Source of the DNA: Monocercomonoides exilis
Taxonomy: Eukaryota > Preaxostyla > Oxymonadida > Polymastigidae
Length of the DNA: 64,000 nucleotides
Assembly: GCA_001643675.2 (NCBI GenBank)
Contig: LSRY02000022.1
Span: 940,001-1,004,000, forward strand
Direction: 5' to 3'
Shown: piece by piece, positions 48,823-59,207 of the stretch
Layout of the letters: every line of letters begins with the position of its first letter
How positions within the stretch are numbered: the first letter of the stretch is position 1
Notes under the pieces: generated by a model
Told to the model about the DNA's origin: nothing
The model's input: only the letters and a program-made list of their open reading frames with translations
Database searches by the model: none
Made by a program: the position numbers and the translations under genes

Positions 48823-49805
48823 GGGTGAGTATTTTTATTGGCACCAGTTTTTTTATTGGCACCAAAAATTATTTTCATTATCTTCATTTCATTAAAGCTC
48901 ATAAAACTGTTTTATAACTTAAGAACAATAAACAAATAAAAATTAAGCTACACGTCAAATATTTTTTTAAAAAACTTTCTCAGAAAAACGATCTAATAAT
49001 TTTTAACTTTTATATTTCGATCAATATTTTGCTCGTATTTTCTTGACTGATTGCTGTTTCGAGTTTTTATCACTGTATTCACAAAAACAACTGTATTTTC
49101 CGTATTTGTTTCTTATTCGTTATATTTTGAACCATTTATTTAAGTGTATTTTTGCATTTCACCATTTTTGTTAAAACATGCAAAATCAAGTGAATGTGTA
49201 TGTTTTGTTAAAAAATGTCAAAAGAAATTGATAAAATAATCTTTATTGTATATTGTACATGTTTCAAAAATAAACTTTAATTCAAAATTAAAAAGAAATC
49301 AAAGGATCATGCTTTTTAAAGAATTGCATTTATCAAATAATTGACAAATTGGAAGTTATCCATTATCAATAATATGTTGTTTAAAAAACTTATAAAATAT
49401 AATACACTTCATGAAAATCAATAAAACTAACACATTCACTTGATTTTGCATGTTTTAACAAAAATGGTGAAATGCAAAAATACACTTAAATAAATGGTTC
49501 AAAATATAACGAATAAGAAACAAATACGGAAAATACAGTTGTTTTTGTGAATACAGTGATAAAAACTCGAAACAGCAATCAGTCAAGAAAATACGAGCAA
49601 AATATTGATCGAAATATAAAAGTTAAAAATTATTAGATCGTTTTTCTGAGAAAGTTTTTTAAAAAAATATTTGACGTGTAGCTTAATTTTTATTTGTTTA
49701 TTGTTCTTAAGTTATAAAACAGTTTTATGAGCTTTAATGAAATGAAGATAATGAAAATAATTTTTGGTGCCAATAAAAAAACTGGTGCCAATAAAAATAC
49801 TCACC
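48823..49805. repeat. Foldback element with perfect 376-bp inverted arms
   Basis: Arms 48824-49199 and 49430-49805 are identical in reverse complement as far as I can read, with a 230-bp AT-rich spacer. TA flanks both sides (48821-48822, 49806-49807). Each arm begins GGTGAGTATTTTTATTGG and has a second TTTTATTGGCACCA copy just inside, a likely protein-binding repeat. No transposase is encoded; each arm has a 26-codon frame (MSFNEMKIMKIIFGANKKTG) that is simply duplicated. Confidence 0.9.
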
Positions 49806-50128
49806 TACTCATCGTCCCGTCCTGCTGTATCATCCCTTCTTCAACTGGCTTCCCAACAATCCGCTCCTGCTATGTACACTGCTCCACCAGCACCCCTGCC
49901 ACCGTCATCGCCACCAGATAGTCCCGCCAGCTCCCTCTTGCACTCTCGTCAATACGAATCAAAAACCTCAAATGCAGCGATTCCACATCCAGAATTTGCT
50001 CTTCCTTCTTCCTCCAAATCAGCAGAACCACCCTTTTCCCCTTATTCCTCATTCGTCGTTTAACCTTTCTTCGACTTTTTCCACCTGTTCACTATCTTTC
50101 CCCACATTTCATTCACTTCTTTCTGTAG

Positions 50129-51000
50129 TTATGCACAAAGGCCTATTGCTTCTTCTTCATCTGCTCTTGAAATCTCCTGTTGGATTTCATCAGATAAAGA
50201 AGAACTGCACATCTCTGGTTCCACAGAATGCTGCTTGTCAGTATCCACCTTAGCCTCCGCTTCTGTATTCATAAACTTCAACCGACTCAGCTCAAGCGCC
50301 TCCACAACTAGTAGTAATATCGCTTCAACCTGCTTTACCTGATTCTCTTTGATTCTCTCCACAAACTCTCTGTGCGCTGTAGGATAGTCGACTTTCTCTC
50401 ATTTCCTCCTCCTTCCTCTGCCTCTTCCAACTCCTCCAGCACAGCCAGCGCAATCGCTGCTGGAGACAGAACCGCATCCTCCATCCTCAGCCCCACCTCC
50501 GACAGCCCCTTCTCCACAATCTTTGCCATCCTTCACAGAACAACCTCTCGCCCAATCACTTTTTCGACAATCTTTACCACCATGCATCTCGACTGCTGCG
50601 GTCTCCATATCTGCTGCGACTGGTCAAACTGATCGTCGATTGACGGGAATGCATTTTCATCTGCTTCAGCAAAGATTCACTTGCTCCCAGACTTCTTTCC
50701 CAGTTACACCACAAGAAGCGGAAGAGGAGCAACCAACTGAACTGAAAGCATCTCCGATAGCGCCATATCGTTTGAACAAACAACGCCCCAATATAGCTCC
50801 CCCCGCCACACCACAACATATCCCTTCAATGTTTGCAGCGCGCGTGATGACAGTAGCAGCAGAAGCGACAGCTGAATGTAAGGGACTGACACAGCAGCCA
50901 CTCTTGATGGAACTATCTTTAATCTTCTCTAATTATCATCGATCTCAGCAACAGATATGTCGAAAGAGGCAACCACAGATGCTTCTGTCGAACAGATTTC
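50129..51000 (-). pseudogene. Decayed gene fragment, family copy B (paralogue of 12.1-12.65 kb)
   Basis: Minus-strand segments in order are GDAFSSVGCSSSASCG, KEVWEQV, DENAFPSIDDQFDQSQQIW, KIVEKGLSEVGLRMEDAV, VLEELEEAEEGGGNERKS (50335-50529) and KQVEAILLLVVEALELSRLK (50129-50362). They sit in different frames and are separated by stops. The order and wording parallel the plus-strand copy at 12.1-12.65 kb. The parent protein is not recognised. The C/G content is higher than the surrounding hAT sequence. Left of 50129 the sequence to 49808 looks like its eroded continuation. Confidence 0.5.
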
Positions 51001-51578
51001 AGGAACAATGGATAATTTTTTTGACAAATGGAAAGGCTCATCCCTCAAATCAGTCAAATCATCGTCTATTTTCTGCATTAGCAAGGAAAACACAAAGCCA
51101 AAGCTGATCAAAATAACAGCTTACGATTAGTTGCATGAAGAAAAGGAAAAGAGAAGATAGACAAGAATGCAAAAAATGATTGGAAGAGATTGAATCTATC
51201 GAATTAATTCTTTGGCTGTTAAGTTGATTCGAAGAATGCCATCCAAAGCTGAAAAAATTCAACATTCTTTGATAAGCCATTGAAAAAATGATAATTTTTT
51301 TTTTAAAAAAATTAGAACTTATCATTTTAGCTTTTCCAAAAAATATTCGATCGAATAAAGTTATTGTAATTTGTGATCTGTTTGTTTTATGAAGGAAGAA
51401 GAAATGAATAAAGATTTTTAAGAACGAATGTCTATAAAGCAAGAAGTATAAATACTCGGTGAAAAAATAAAACATTCTTGTATATTTTCAAATAATAATC
51501 GATATTCTGATATTTTGCCTCTTCACAGTTTAATTATTCAAAAGCAAGGAGAGAATGAATGTTCTTTGTTCTAATTCT

Positions 51579-52006
51579 TTAAAAAAATAAATCGAAAGAG
51601 AAATAAACTTTGTTTTCATCATTCCTTTCAGACAAACAAATTTTGCGAATATGAATACATGAAAAAGTTGATTGCAAAAAAAAGAAACAAACTTTCAGTT
51701 GCACTTCTAACGAATGCATGCTCAAAGGATATCTCTTTTCTCCAATATTGTTTTTTATTTTTGAAATGGCTCTTTCGCAGCAAGCTTCGCTGCAAGGTGA
51801 AGTTATTAGCGCAAGACACAACTCAGAAGATGCAGTTTGCAGTTCTCCAAATGAAGAAAAAACGAAATTAATATTTCTGTATTTTCTTCAACAACTTCAG
51901 AAAAGTTGCTTTTCGAAAGTAATCTGAAACATATTAAGAGTTTCCACATTTTTCCAGATAAACAAATTAGCAATACGCTTGTTTCAATAAAATCAACGTT
52001 TTTCAA
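51579..52006 (-). pseudogene. hAT transposase C-terminal remnant
   Basis: The minus strand reads CLALITSPCSEACCERAISK, then IKNNIGEKRYPLSMHSLEVQ. This matches the hAT dimerisation pattern: proline, serine, then A-x-x-E-R, a loop, R-x-x-L, and a final hydrophobic helix. Upstream (51806-52006) a coding-like stretch with frame changes (FSSFGELQTASSE) leads into it. The DDE-like catalytic region and the BED zinc finger are not visible, so this copy cannot encode an active enzyme. Confidence 0.65.
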
Positions 52007-52772
52007 ACGTATCAGCTTTGAAATAAGTCATTTGTTATTGATCAGAATTAAATAAAGAAGGTCAAACGATGAAGATATCTTTCAGGTTGTTTTCTGATTC
52101 TTCTTTAATTTTATTCTTTCTTCACCCATTGTTCATTTTCAGGTGACACTGCTCGCCACTGACTCCATTGACATTTTTTGATCAAAAATTTCCACCTTCG
52201 TCAGTTCCGTCAGTTCCCCTTAATTAAAAAATCGATTGAATAATTTGTGAAAACTTCGACCAATCGTTTTCTTAAAAAAACATAATATTGTGAATTGATA
52301 AGCAAATTGAAAATATTCTGTAATTAAAAATATAACAAATATCGCACACAATTTTTCTGACGGGATTTTTTTCCATCGCGTCAGTCAAATATCGCTTTTT
52401 TCCAAGTCAAAGTCAGTCAGTCACCCAGGCTTATCGTAGTCGTCGAAAAGTTCAATAAATCCAAAAATTAAAACGCATAACTGTTTATAAAAAAACATAT
52501 AAGGCAAACATCGTCTAATGTTTGAAATTCTTAAAAGTGTATTGTGAATATAAATTACAATAAAAATATTCAAATTTATGTGTGTGATCAAATATGTGCG
52601 CAAATAGTTTGAAATTCAATCTTTAAATGAATAAACATAAAAATTTCTCTTTTTATAATTTTAAAGAAATAACAGTTTTAAAAGCGAAATAAGTTTGATT
52701 AATGATGTTAAATATAAAATATTTATTATAATATATATAACATGGGATAACGACTTAACGTGATAATGGATA

Positions 52773-53541
52773 ATGGAGATTTTGCATGTGTTGCATCCAA
52801 AAAGATGTGCAAATTGCAGAGCAATCATGAAGGTCGAGAAAGTTGGGCACAGAAGAAGATGGAAGTACAGCAAATGTTCAAAACGAATTTCAATGCTATC
52901 TGAAACAGCATTTTACAGAAGTCATTTGGAAATTTGGATCATTATACAAATACTTTGGTTTTTACATATTGGCATTCGAATTTATCAAGAAAGTTAATTC
53001 ACTAGTATGAGCAGGATATCTGTTGGTTTATGTTATTCAATTGCTCGTGCAAGTTTTGTTTCGTTTGATGTGACAAAATTTCAAAAGCTTGGAGGTTAAG
53101 AGATAATTGTGGAGATTGATAAAGCCATATTGAGGAAAAGGAAATATGACAAGGGAAAGAAAAAAGCGTAAAATTTGGATATTTGGCATGACTGAAACGA
53201 ACGTTGAAGAAATGAAAGGAAAATTTTAACTTCTGAAAGCGCTAAATAGATAGTGAAGCACATTAATATTAATTATCCAGATAAATGTGATTGAAGGAAC
53301 TATTATCTTCTCCGATGTGTTAAAGGCAAATCAGTGTCTTGAATCGACTGTATATCAGCATTTGACTGTATGTCACAACTTCAACTTTCGTGATCCTCTT
53401 TCTGGAACTTGCACAAATAAGATAAAAGGAACTTGGAGTTTGCTAAGAAAAAGTTTCACTCGAACAGAAGTCAAAACAAGATTTATTGATTATTTTTTGA
53501 TGAGTTTATATGGAAAAAGAGATGAAAATTACAATAAATGA
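52773..53541 (+). pseudogene. Merlin / ISXO2-like transposase, degenerate
   Basis: 52773-52997 encodes a zinc ribbon (HPKRCANCRAIMKVEKVG, then RWKYSKCSKRISM) and a following helix (HLEIWIIIQILWFLHIG). Around 53085-53150 comes EIIVEIDKAILRKRKYDKGK (first catalytic Asp), preceded by an in-frame TAA; further TAA/TGA stops follow. 53287-53541 gives GTIIFSDVLKANQCLESTVY (second Asp), HNFNFRDPLSGTCTNKIKGT and WSLLRKSF. In active members the N-x-x-E-x-x-W motif supplies the third acidic residue; here it reads NKIKGTW, so Glu is lost. An acidic 64-codon frame (53627-53821) may be the eroded C-terminal tail. I could not place terminal repeats. Confidence 0.68.
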
Positions 53542-53995
53542 ATTTCAATCTCAGATCTTTCAATACAAACCAACAAATTACATAAACAATGAATAATCAG
53601 AAAGTGAGATCGAGGAAGATATCATAATGGAGATTGATGATGAAGAAATTAATCCTGAAGGAACAAGTGATGATGATGTTCCAGTCATTGAATTTGAAAA
53701 TAACAAGGATGATGATATCAATCTTTTTGAAGCAGGAGATGGAGGCGATGCCACATCCTTTGAGGATGATTATCCAATAATGATGTTTTCTTTTTCACAA
53801 GCAATTTTCCATAAGAAATAGTTATTTCTTTATCAAGATTTTTTTCATTCCGTGAGAAAATATGTTCTATTTTTTCCTATTTCTTATAAAAACATAATTA
53901 TGAAATTTTTTATCCGAATTAATAGTAAAAAAATGTTCTTCGAGAAAACAAAAGATTTCTCAAAATTTCGGAATTGAATTCTTTTTATTTATCAC

Positions 53996-54205
53996 GTGGC
54001 TGATCCTTTTTGAAATCAAACTTTCGTTCGAGTTTTGATTAAAAATTTTATCTCAATGGGATTTGTGTCAAAATTTGTTATTGCAATAGCAATATCATAA
54101 GCAATAAGTGTTTCTTTTTTCAACTCATTTTTTTCAAAATCCCTGAGAGATTACAATTTTGATCAAAACTCGAACGAAAGTTTGATTTCAAAAAGGATCA
54201 ACCAC
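53996..54205. repeat. MITE (210 bp) of a second family
   Basis: Left end GTGGCTGATCCTTTTTGAAA, right end reverse complement GTGGTTGATCCTTTTTGAAA; the inverted repeat continues through TCAAACTTTCGTTCGAG and TTTTGAT, about 45 bp with one or two mismatches. A clear target duplication is not seen. No coding capacity. Confidence 0.8.
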
Positions 54206-55826
54206 ATTATTAACAACTATGCAAAAAATATCTTATCAAAAACAAAATTTGAGCGACTTTGATAAGTTATCATCATCCACATTTGTGTGTGCAAGAACAT
54301 TTTTTGCTTATTTTTTATTCATTTTCATCGCATATAATCACAGGGACAAATATATATAATCATTTTATTTCAGAATAAGAGATTTTTTCAATGAAAAATC
54401 TATTTTTTGATCGAAAATATCAATTTTTCGCTTTTCCAAAAATGTGCTAAAAATGTCAAAATAATGTGTATTTATGATCAAAATTGTTCGAGCAAGTGAA
54501 AATTGTGTATTTATGTAAATTTTCCAAAAATAAAAATTTTGATCCAAAATTAGTTAATTAATTTATTTATTTTTATTTTTTATCTGTTCAAAGCATCATC
54601 AAATACAATCACAATCGGATATAGTCACAAAAAGCTGTGAAAACATGATATGATATTTTCAAGTTACAAGAATACGAACAATTGAAAAATATATATATAT
54701 ATATTTCTAATTCATTTCTTCTTCTCGTTTCATCACTCTCTTCTTTTTATCTCTTCTAATTCACACGTTTCTATAATTGTTTAATTCATATGTTGTTTCC
54801 TTCAAGAGATGAATTTTATTCACTGCTTTCTCTCAAATTTCATCATTCATCAATATGTTGATCAATATCTTCCAAGAAGACAGATAGACAAGCTGTATTA
54901 GACTTATGTGCTTTCAATAATTGACTGTAATAACTTAGCTCCCACTTTGAAAAAACCTTTCAAAAAAATTGAACATATGAGTAATTCTTCACATTCATAT
55001 CATCAAACATTTGCAACATTTGGCATTCAAATAGCGAAATATGGTTTTGGACTTTTAAAGTTTTATCGATTCTTGTTCTATATTTATTGTATTGAAGTTC
55101 GAAGAGTGCTTCATTCTAACAATAAATAAAAATTTCAAACTAGACAAAAACAAGAAAATGTTATGGGATAGATCAAATGAAAAAATGAAAATTTTAAACA
55201 ATGCATTTTCGACAGATAAAACGAATTTTGTATCAATTAAAATAACACTTTCTTTCGTCAGAAATGATAATTTATATTTTTATCTGCGGTCCATATTCTT
55301 GGAACTTGCTGTAATTTTTTCTGGTTTGGTCTTAAATTTTTCAAAGACGTATTTAAATAACATTTTTCTATTTTTCTTGAATATAAACTTATTTAATTCA
55401 ACAGCTACGCCAAAAATTAATTAAATTCGAAAGATAATAATTCGATTTCGAAATTTATAATTCGAATTTGAAAAAGAATATTATTTTTTTGAAATTCGAT
55501 TAAAACTGTTATTTTTAATATATCTCAAGAATAAATAACGAAAAATTTCAAGTTATTTTTTAAACCAATCAAAAATTGAAACTCAAAGAAAACTGGTTTT
55601 TAATTTGCAACTATTGACAAAAAAATTTATTTTTGTATTTGACAATTTCAAAAATCATCACTCAAAAGTAAAATAAATTGTTGAATAGTTCATTTTTTTA
55701 TTAACATGATGAATAAATAAAAATTTCGACTCATTTCTTGAGTGACAAAGGGTTCGAAAATAATTTCCCATTTATTTTTTCAGTTTCTTTTGTGAAAAAA
55801 AATAAAAAAAGCATCAATTTTTTATA
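54206..55826. other. AT-rich DNA, no gene
   Basis: Short plus frames at 54908-55129 and 55092-55424 carry no motif. At about 55750-55775 TTCGAAAATAATTTCCCATT resembles one end of the TGGGTGATT MITE family, without a partner. An AT dinucleotide run lies near 54690-54703. Confidence 0.45.
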
Positions 55827-56069
55827 TGAATGATTATTTTTGAAAAGTCACAAATGTTTTATTTTCAAATATATCAAAAATTTTAATATTTTGCTCAAAT
55901 TTCTGTTTCGGCTCACAAATCTCCTCAAGAATGTTTGAAATGGCACTATCCAGAAATAGATTCCATATTAGTGAAGTTTGGTGAATGTCAACAAAATTAT
56001 ATGCAAAATATGAAATTTTTGATTCATAAGAAAATTTCACATTTGTGACTTATCAAAAAGAATTACCCA
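55827..56069. repeat. MITE (243 bp) with TA duplication
   Basis: Left end TGAATGATTATTTTTGAAAA, right end reverse complement TGGGTAATTCTTTTTGATAA; both continue into GTCACAAATG. TA flanks at 55825-55826 and 56070-56071. A diverged member of the TGGGTGATT family. Confidence 0.75.
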
Positions 56070-56373
56070 TATAAGAATGTGTTCATTTACTTTTTGAATT
56101 GACTTCAATAATAAAATTGACAATTAAAAGGAATGAATTATTTTGAATGAAAAAACTTCATTTTTGAAATATTCATAAACAAAAAGTGCTGACGAGATAA
56201 AAATAAATAATTTTTTTTCACAGAAACACAAGTAATTCATTCCTCAGATCAAAAGAATTATCATTTCGAAATTGATTTATTATTTATCGAAATTGAATTA
56301 ATAAATTATGAAATCGAATTATTTATTTTCGATTTCGAATAATTTTTTTTCGAGGAGTATTATTTTTGGTGGA

Positions 56374-59002
56374 CAGTGGGTGCTTTACTCGATCCAAGTG
56401 CAAAACCCGATCCTAAACAAAGAATAATAAGCAGTATTTTCAAAATGAATAAAGAATTTCAATTGGATATACCAAACTGTGCTCACTGTTTTATTGTAAA
56501 GAAACTATTTGTCCATTAACGATGAGCTTGAATGTCAAAAACGATTCATTAACTGATAATCAAAAACTTATGAAAGTTTTATATTTCAATACAAAAAGCA
56601 ATAAAAAGTGTTTGTGTTTTTTTGTGTATTTTAAATTTGTTATCAAGAACATTAATCCGAGACATTTGCTTTTTTTTTTGACTTTCCTTGCTTCTCAAAA
56701 GCTGATATTATTTGTTGATCAAATCCATAATGAATAATAAATAGCATGGAATAAACTCCTTTACAGTTGCATAGAGAACTTTCAGCAAACAAATACCAAG
56801 CTTTTGAGTCACAAATTAATAAAATATTTGCTATTAAACAAAATTTTCATGATAAATGGTGAACTGCAGTTGAAGAAAAAGTTTTATCAAAATGTACTTG
56901 GTTTCGAGCAAAAAAGGCAGAAAAGGAAGGTAGAGAAATCGGACGCGATGGACACCCTTTTTTAATTACAGATAATCTGCTGGAAACAATTGAGAATCAA
57001 GTGTTGGCTCTTTTGTCGGAGCAATCCACTGTTCGTGTCAGAGATATTCAATCGATGGTGTGTGATTGTTTTGTTATTTCTTTTCGAATCTATAATCGCA
57101 TTTTAGTGTGTTGATTTGCTTGAAAAAAGTTCAGATGCTGGTCAGGAGCCAAAAAAAATCAACAAAAAGTTTGCCTTCAAACTGCTTGAAAGGAGTTGCG
57201 TTCTTCATGCTGCTGTTTCCAGACAAATGGAAATAAAGAAAATTGAAGCACAATCATTAGACAAAGTGAGAACTTGGTTCACTGAATTATCATCTCTCAT
57301 TTCGGCGCACAATATCAGTTGTTCTGATATTTACAATTTTGATGAATCATCTTTGCCAATAGGTGAAACAACTTCAAAACTTGTTGTTTGCCTCAAAGGG
57401 CAAAATCCACCTGCTCCTCCATCACCTCCAATAGTGACTAATTCAACTTTGTGCATGTGCATTTGTACTGATGGTTCATCATTACCCAGCTATCTTCTTT
57501 GGCCTTCGAAAGATCTTCCTTCAGAATTTTCTTCTCTTTCCTATTTCAACATCCACTTCATTTCAGCTTCTTCTGGATGGATTACAAAAGATATATTTAA
57601 ATCCATCATGTTGAATAACTGGTTTCCTATAATCATCAATAAATCAAAACCATCTCCAACACACAAAGCTCTTCTGCTAATGGACAACCACCGAAAACAT
57701 TTCGATGAGGACGTATCAAACATTGCATAAGAAAAAGGAATTCTTCTCAAATTCTTCCCTCCAAACATGACGCATCTTCCACAACCGTGCGATTCGTGCG
57801 TGTTTTATCAGATGAAAAATACTCTTTACAACAAGTTTTGTACACCTAACCCGTTTTCAATGAGCCGCAACAGATCTTCATTAGCATAAGCACTTCCTGA
57901 TGCAGTTGCAGCTGCATCAGTTCCATCAACCATTCGATCCTCTTTCATCAAAACTTGTATTTGGTCTGTGATGGCAGCTCATGTGTTGGAAAGAATAGCA
58001 GGATCTCCCCAGACAGATTGCAACACAGAATCTTCGTCGTGTTAAACAACTTCTCAATGGAAAGAAAAACTTTTTGGAAAATTTTCTCCGAAAAAGGAAA
58101 CGCGAAAAAATGAAAATCAACAAGAAATAAATTACGAGTCTTCCATAAAAGAGCAATCTTCATCCATCGATACATCTTCTTCATCTTCTCAGCCGCAAGC
58201 AAATATGAAAAATTTGGACGGACATTCTGAAAATAAAATATCAACAAACAAAAAATCGCTTGATGAATTAGAGGATCAAATAAAGGATACGTTGAATCAT
58301 TTGCATTATCTTCAAGAGCAATTAGAACAAGCAAAAATTACAAAAAACATGGCAAAAGATAAAAAACGTTCACCAAAGCATTCCAGAAAAGAATATTTGA
58401 ACCTGACAGAAGAAAACGAACAGAAACAGCTTAGAAAAAAGTTTGCAAGGAGCAGAGAAAAGATCCGCATTCGCAATGATGATAACGAAGGCACTCTCAA
58501 AAAAGCTCAAAAAGTTAAAGAAGAATAATTCTTGAAGCCTCCGAGAGTGCTTTCACCTTTTTGTTGCAAGAAAGAAAAAAAAAATCAGAGAAAAATATTA
58601 TGAAAAATTGAAATTTTCGAAATAACATTTTCGAAAAACGTTCATAACAATTTTCTCATAATGAGACTTACTTTTGAAAAGCTTTTCTTTTCTCTTTTTT
58701 CTTTCATTCCAACTTTTCAAAGCAAGCAAAAGAAACAGAAAGAACAATAAAGGAATCTTTAACAAGTTTTTATTCAAAAAATTGAATTTCAAAAGGAAAT
58801 TGCATCGGATTGGTAAATTTTGTATAATTTGATTGAAGACTTTTGAGATGCCATGAGTGTCAAGTTTTGCATGGAAAAGTCATTTTGCAAGAAATCAAGC
58901 CAATCAATACCAAAAAAATGAAAGTTTCAGTCATACGAGTGATTCAGAAACGTTATAAAAAAGGATCGGGTTTTGCACTCGGATCGGGTAAAGCACCCAC
59001 TG
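56374..59002. mobile_element. Second pogo-like DNA transposon (2.6 kb)
   Basis: Left end CAGTGGGTGCTTTACTCGAT, right end reverse complement CAGTGGGTGCTTTACCCGAT; the inverted repeats continue through CC(A/G)AGTGCAAAACCCGATCCT, about 40 bp. The CAGT start is typical of pogo/Tigger ends. The expected TA duplication is not visible at either flank, so it may have mutated. A plus-strand transposase gene fills the element. Confidence 0.78.
56860..58528 (+). pseudogene. Pogo/DDE_1-family transposase with three in-frame TAA
   Basis: Exon 1 (approximately 56860-57057) encodes CTWFRAKKAEKEGREIGRDG then LLETIENQVLALLSEQS, a CENP-B/HTH-like DNA-binding region. A 49-nt intron (57058-57106, GTGTGT...TTTTAG) joins it in frame to CVDLLEKSSDAGQEPKK. 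The catalytic core reads IYNFDESSLPIGETTS (first Asp), ALLLMDNHRKHFDED (second Asp) and MTHLPQPCDSCVFYQMK (third Asp). The frame then stays the same to the end at 58528 but is interrupted by TAA at 57728, 57887 and 58043; a TGA lies upstream in exon 1. The C-terminus is a lysine-rich coiled coil (LEDQIKDTLNHLHYLQEQLE). There is no frameshift in exon 2, so the copy is fairly young or tolerated stops by readthrough. Confidence 0.75.
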
Positions 59003-59207
59003 AATATTTGAACAAATGAAAAAAACCTTCATTAATTGACATATTTATTTTTTGACGAAAAATTTAGATGTGCATCTTTAAAAAAATACAATAACCATTT
59101 TTTCACACCTCGTAAAATTTTATTTTTTGAAAAACATACCAATTTCATAAAAAATTATTCTTTTGAAAAATATAAAGGGTTATGATCAAAAAAGAAAACT
59201 GAACTGA

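Larger units (their letters stand above)
46830..52433. mobile_element. hAT-superfamily DNA transposon, degenerate, with nested insertions
   Basis: The 14-bp ends TAAGCCTGGGTGAC (46830) and its reverse complement (ending 52433) are flanked by an exact 8-bp duplication TCGTAGTC (46822-46829 and 52434-52441), the hAT signature. A hAT C-terminal dimerisation motif is encoded near the right end on the minus strand. Most of the transposase is missing. The interior holds a small-GTPase-like scrap (47.1-47.3 kb), a 983-bp foldback element (48823-49805) and a decayed gene fragment (50.1-51.0 kb). The left end lies 277 bp upstream of the start codon of the coiled-coil gene. Confidence 0.82.

Noticed and set aside
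48672-49921. Two identical short proteins starting MSFNEMKIMK
   Set aside because: They are duplicated only because they lie in the two arms of the foldback element.
56371-59005. TA target duplication for the second pogo-like element
   Set aside because: Flanks are GGA before CAGT and AAT after ACTG; no TA pair is present, so the duplication is not claimed.
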